The position numbers and the translations under genes are program-made. The notes beneath the pieces are model-generated. The model was not told the DNA's origin, did not search any database, and was given only the letters and a program-made list of their open reading frames with translations. A DNA stretch of 64,000 nucleotides, taken from contig NZ_AP023262.1 in NCBI RefSeq assembly GCF_016756615.1, forward strand, positions 372,001-436,000. Direction: 5' to 3'. The DNA is from Mesorhizobium sp. L-8-3. Lineage in GTDB: Bacteria; Pseudomonadota; Alphaproteobacteria; Rhizobiales; Rhizobiaceae. Shown one piece after another: positions 63,724 to 64,000 of this stretch; the first letter of the stretch is position 1, and each line of letters begins with the position of its first letter.

Positions 63724-64000
63724 TCAAGCACTCGCGAACTTCTTGATGCCCAGGAAACGATCGATGACCAGGATGAGCACCACGGTCAGCGCGATCATGA
63801 TGGACGAGACGGCTGCCACCGACGGATCCGGGCTGAACTCGAGCTGGCCGTAGATCTGAACCGGCAGCGTGGTGAAGCCGGGCTTGCGCAGGAAGAGCGA
63901 CAGCACGGCCTCGTCGAAGGAGATGTTGAAGGCGAAGAATGCCCCCGCGGCGAGGCCGGGAAAGCACTGCGGCACGACGACCAGAAATAGCCGCTGCATC
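63724..64000 (-). CDS. ABC transporter permease (PotC-like), C-terminal part only
   Basis: The gene runs in from beyond the right edge of the window; only the last ~92 codons are seen. LFLVVVPQCFPGLAAGAFFA and FNISFDEAVLSLFLRKPGFT are typical of PotC-type permeases (SFDE.... after the EAA loop), and the final helix is SIMIALTVVLILVIDRFLGI. It forms an importer with the following ATPase. Confidence 0.88.
   Translation of the reverse strand, partial: MQRLFLVVVPQCFPGLAAGAFFAFNISFDEAVLSLFLRKPGFTTLPVQIYGQLEFSPDPSVAAVSSIMIALTVVLILVIDRFLGIKKFASA

Overview
The window is GC-rich, densely packed chromosomal DNA that looks like an alphaproteobacterium of the order Hyphomicrobiales (Rhizobium/Mesorhizobium/Phyllobacterium-like). 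The evidence is the biotin operon with a KAS III-like bioZ, the DUF3141-pta-ackA-fabI operon, an IS427-type insertion sequence, a FixJ-like regulator, and long catabolic operons with their own ABC and TRAP transporters. I see no rRNA, tRNA or CRISPR array.

Layout. (1) 1-12005: a MalT/LuxR-type regulator is split by a complete IS5-family element. After it come a 2-oxoglutarate dioxygenase, a beta-keto acid cleavage enzyme (BKACE/DUF849), a small hydrolase, a quinone oxidoreductase, an acyl-CoA ligase and a complete TRAP transporter. This is a catabolic cluster of unknown substrate whose probable regulator is broken. (2) 12080-18060: a decayed surface-protein gene, then the operon DUF3141-pta-ackA-fabI. 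(3) 18188-32895: an outer-membrane beta-barrel-like protein, a histidine kinase with a periplasmic ABC-type binding domain, a receiver-only response regulator, and an eight-gene operon (sulfatase, HAD phosphatase, MoxR, DUF58, DUF4381, two VWA proteins, BatD). A FixJ-like regulator and a DUF4239 membrane protein follow. A near-identical 24-bp element lies 90-115 bp upstream of three genes here: the DUF3141 gene, the outer-membrane protein and the sulfatase. It looks like a shared operator tying these units into one regulon.

(4) 33046-39524: between two transposase remnants lies a guanidine module. It has a sigma-54 type promoter, a guanidine-I (ykkC) riboswitch, a three-gene ABC transporter, an agmatinase-family enzyme resembling nickel guanidine hydrolase (GdmH), a His-rich protein and a HupE/UreJ nickel permease. 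(5) 39643-45285: bioBFDAZ followed by panD.

(6) 45538-59489, minus strand: one operon of about 14 kb headed by a GntR/HutC repressor. It carries a branched-chain-type ABC transporter (livKHMGF), aconitase-family large and small subunits, an isocitrate-lyase/2,3-dimethylmalate-lyase family enzyme, HyuA/HyuB ATP-dependent hydrolase subunits, a cysteine amidohydrolase and an FAD oxidoreductase. Together these suggest uptake, ring opening, deamidation, hydration and C-C cleavage of a cyclic imide-like or hydantoin-like compound. A divergent tautomerase-SnoaL fusion shares a palindromic operator with gntR. (7) 60189-64000, minus strand: a LysR regulator, a gamma-aminobutyraldehyde-type dehydrogenase and a polyamine-type ABC transporter running off the window.

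The most interesting candidates are the shared 24-bp operator regulon, the guanidine module with layered sigma-54 and riboswitch control plus a His-rich nickel partner, and the GntR-controlled imide/dimethylmalate-like operon.
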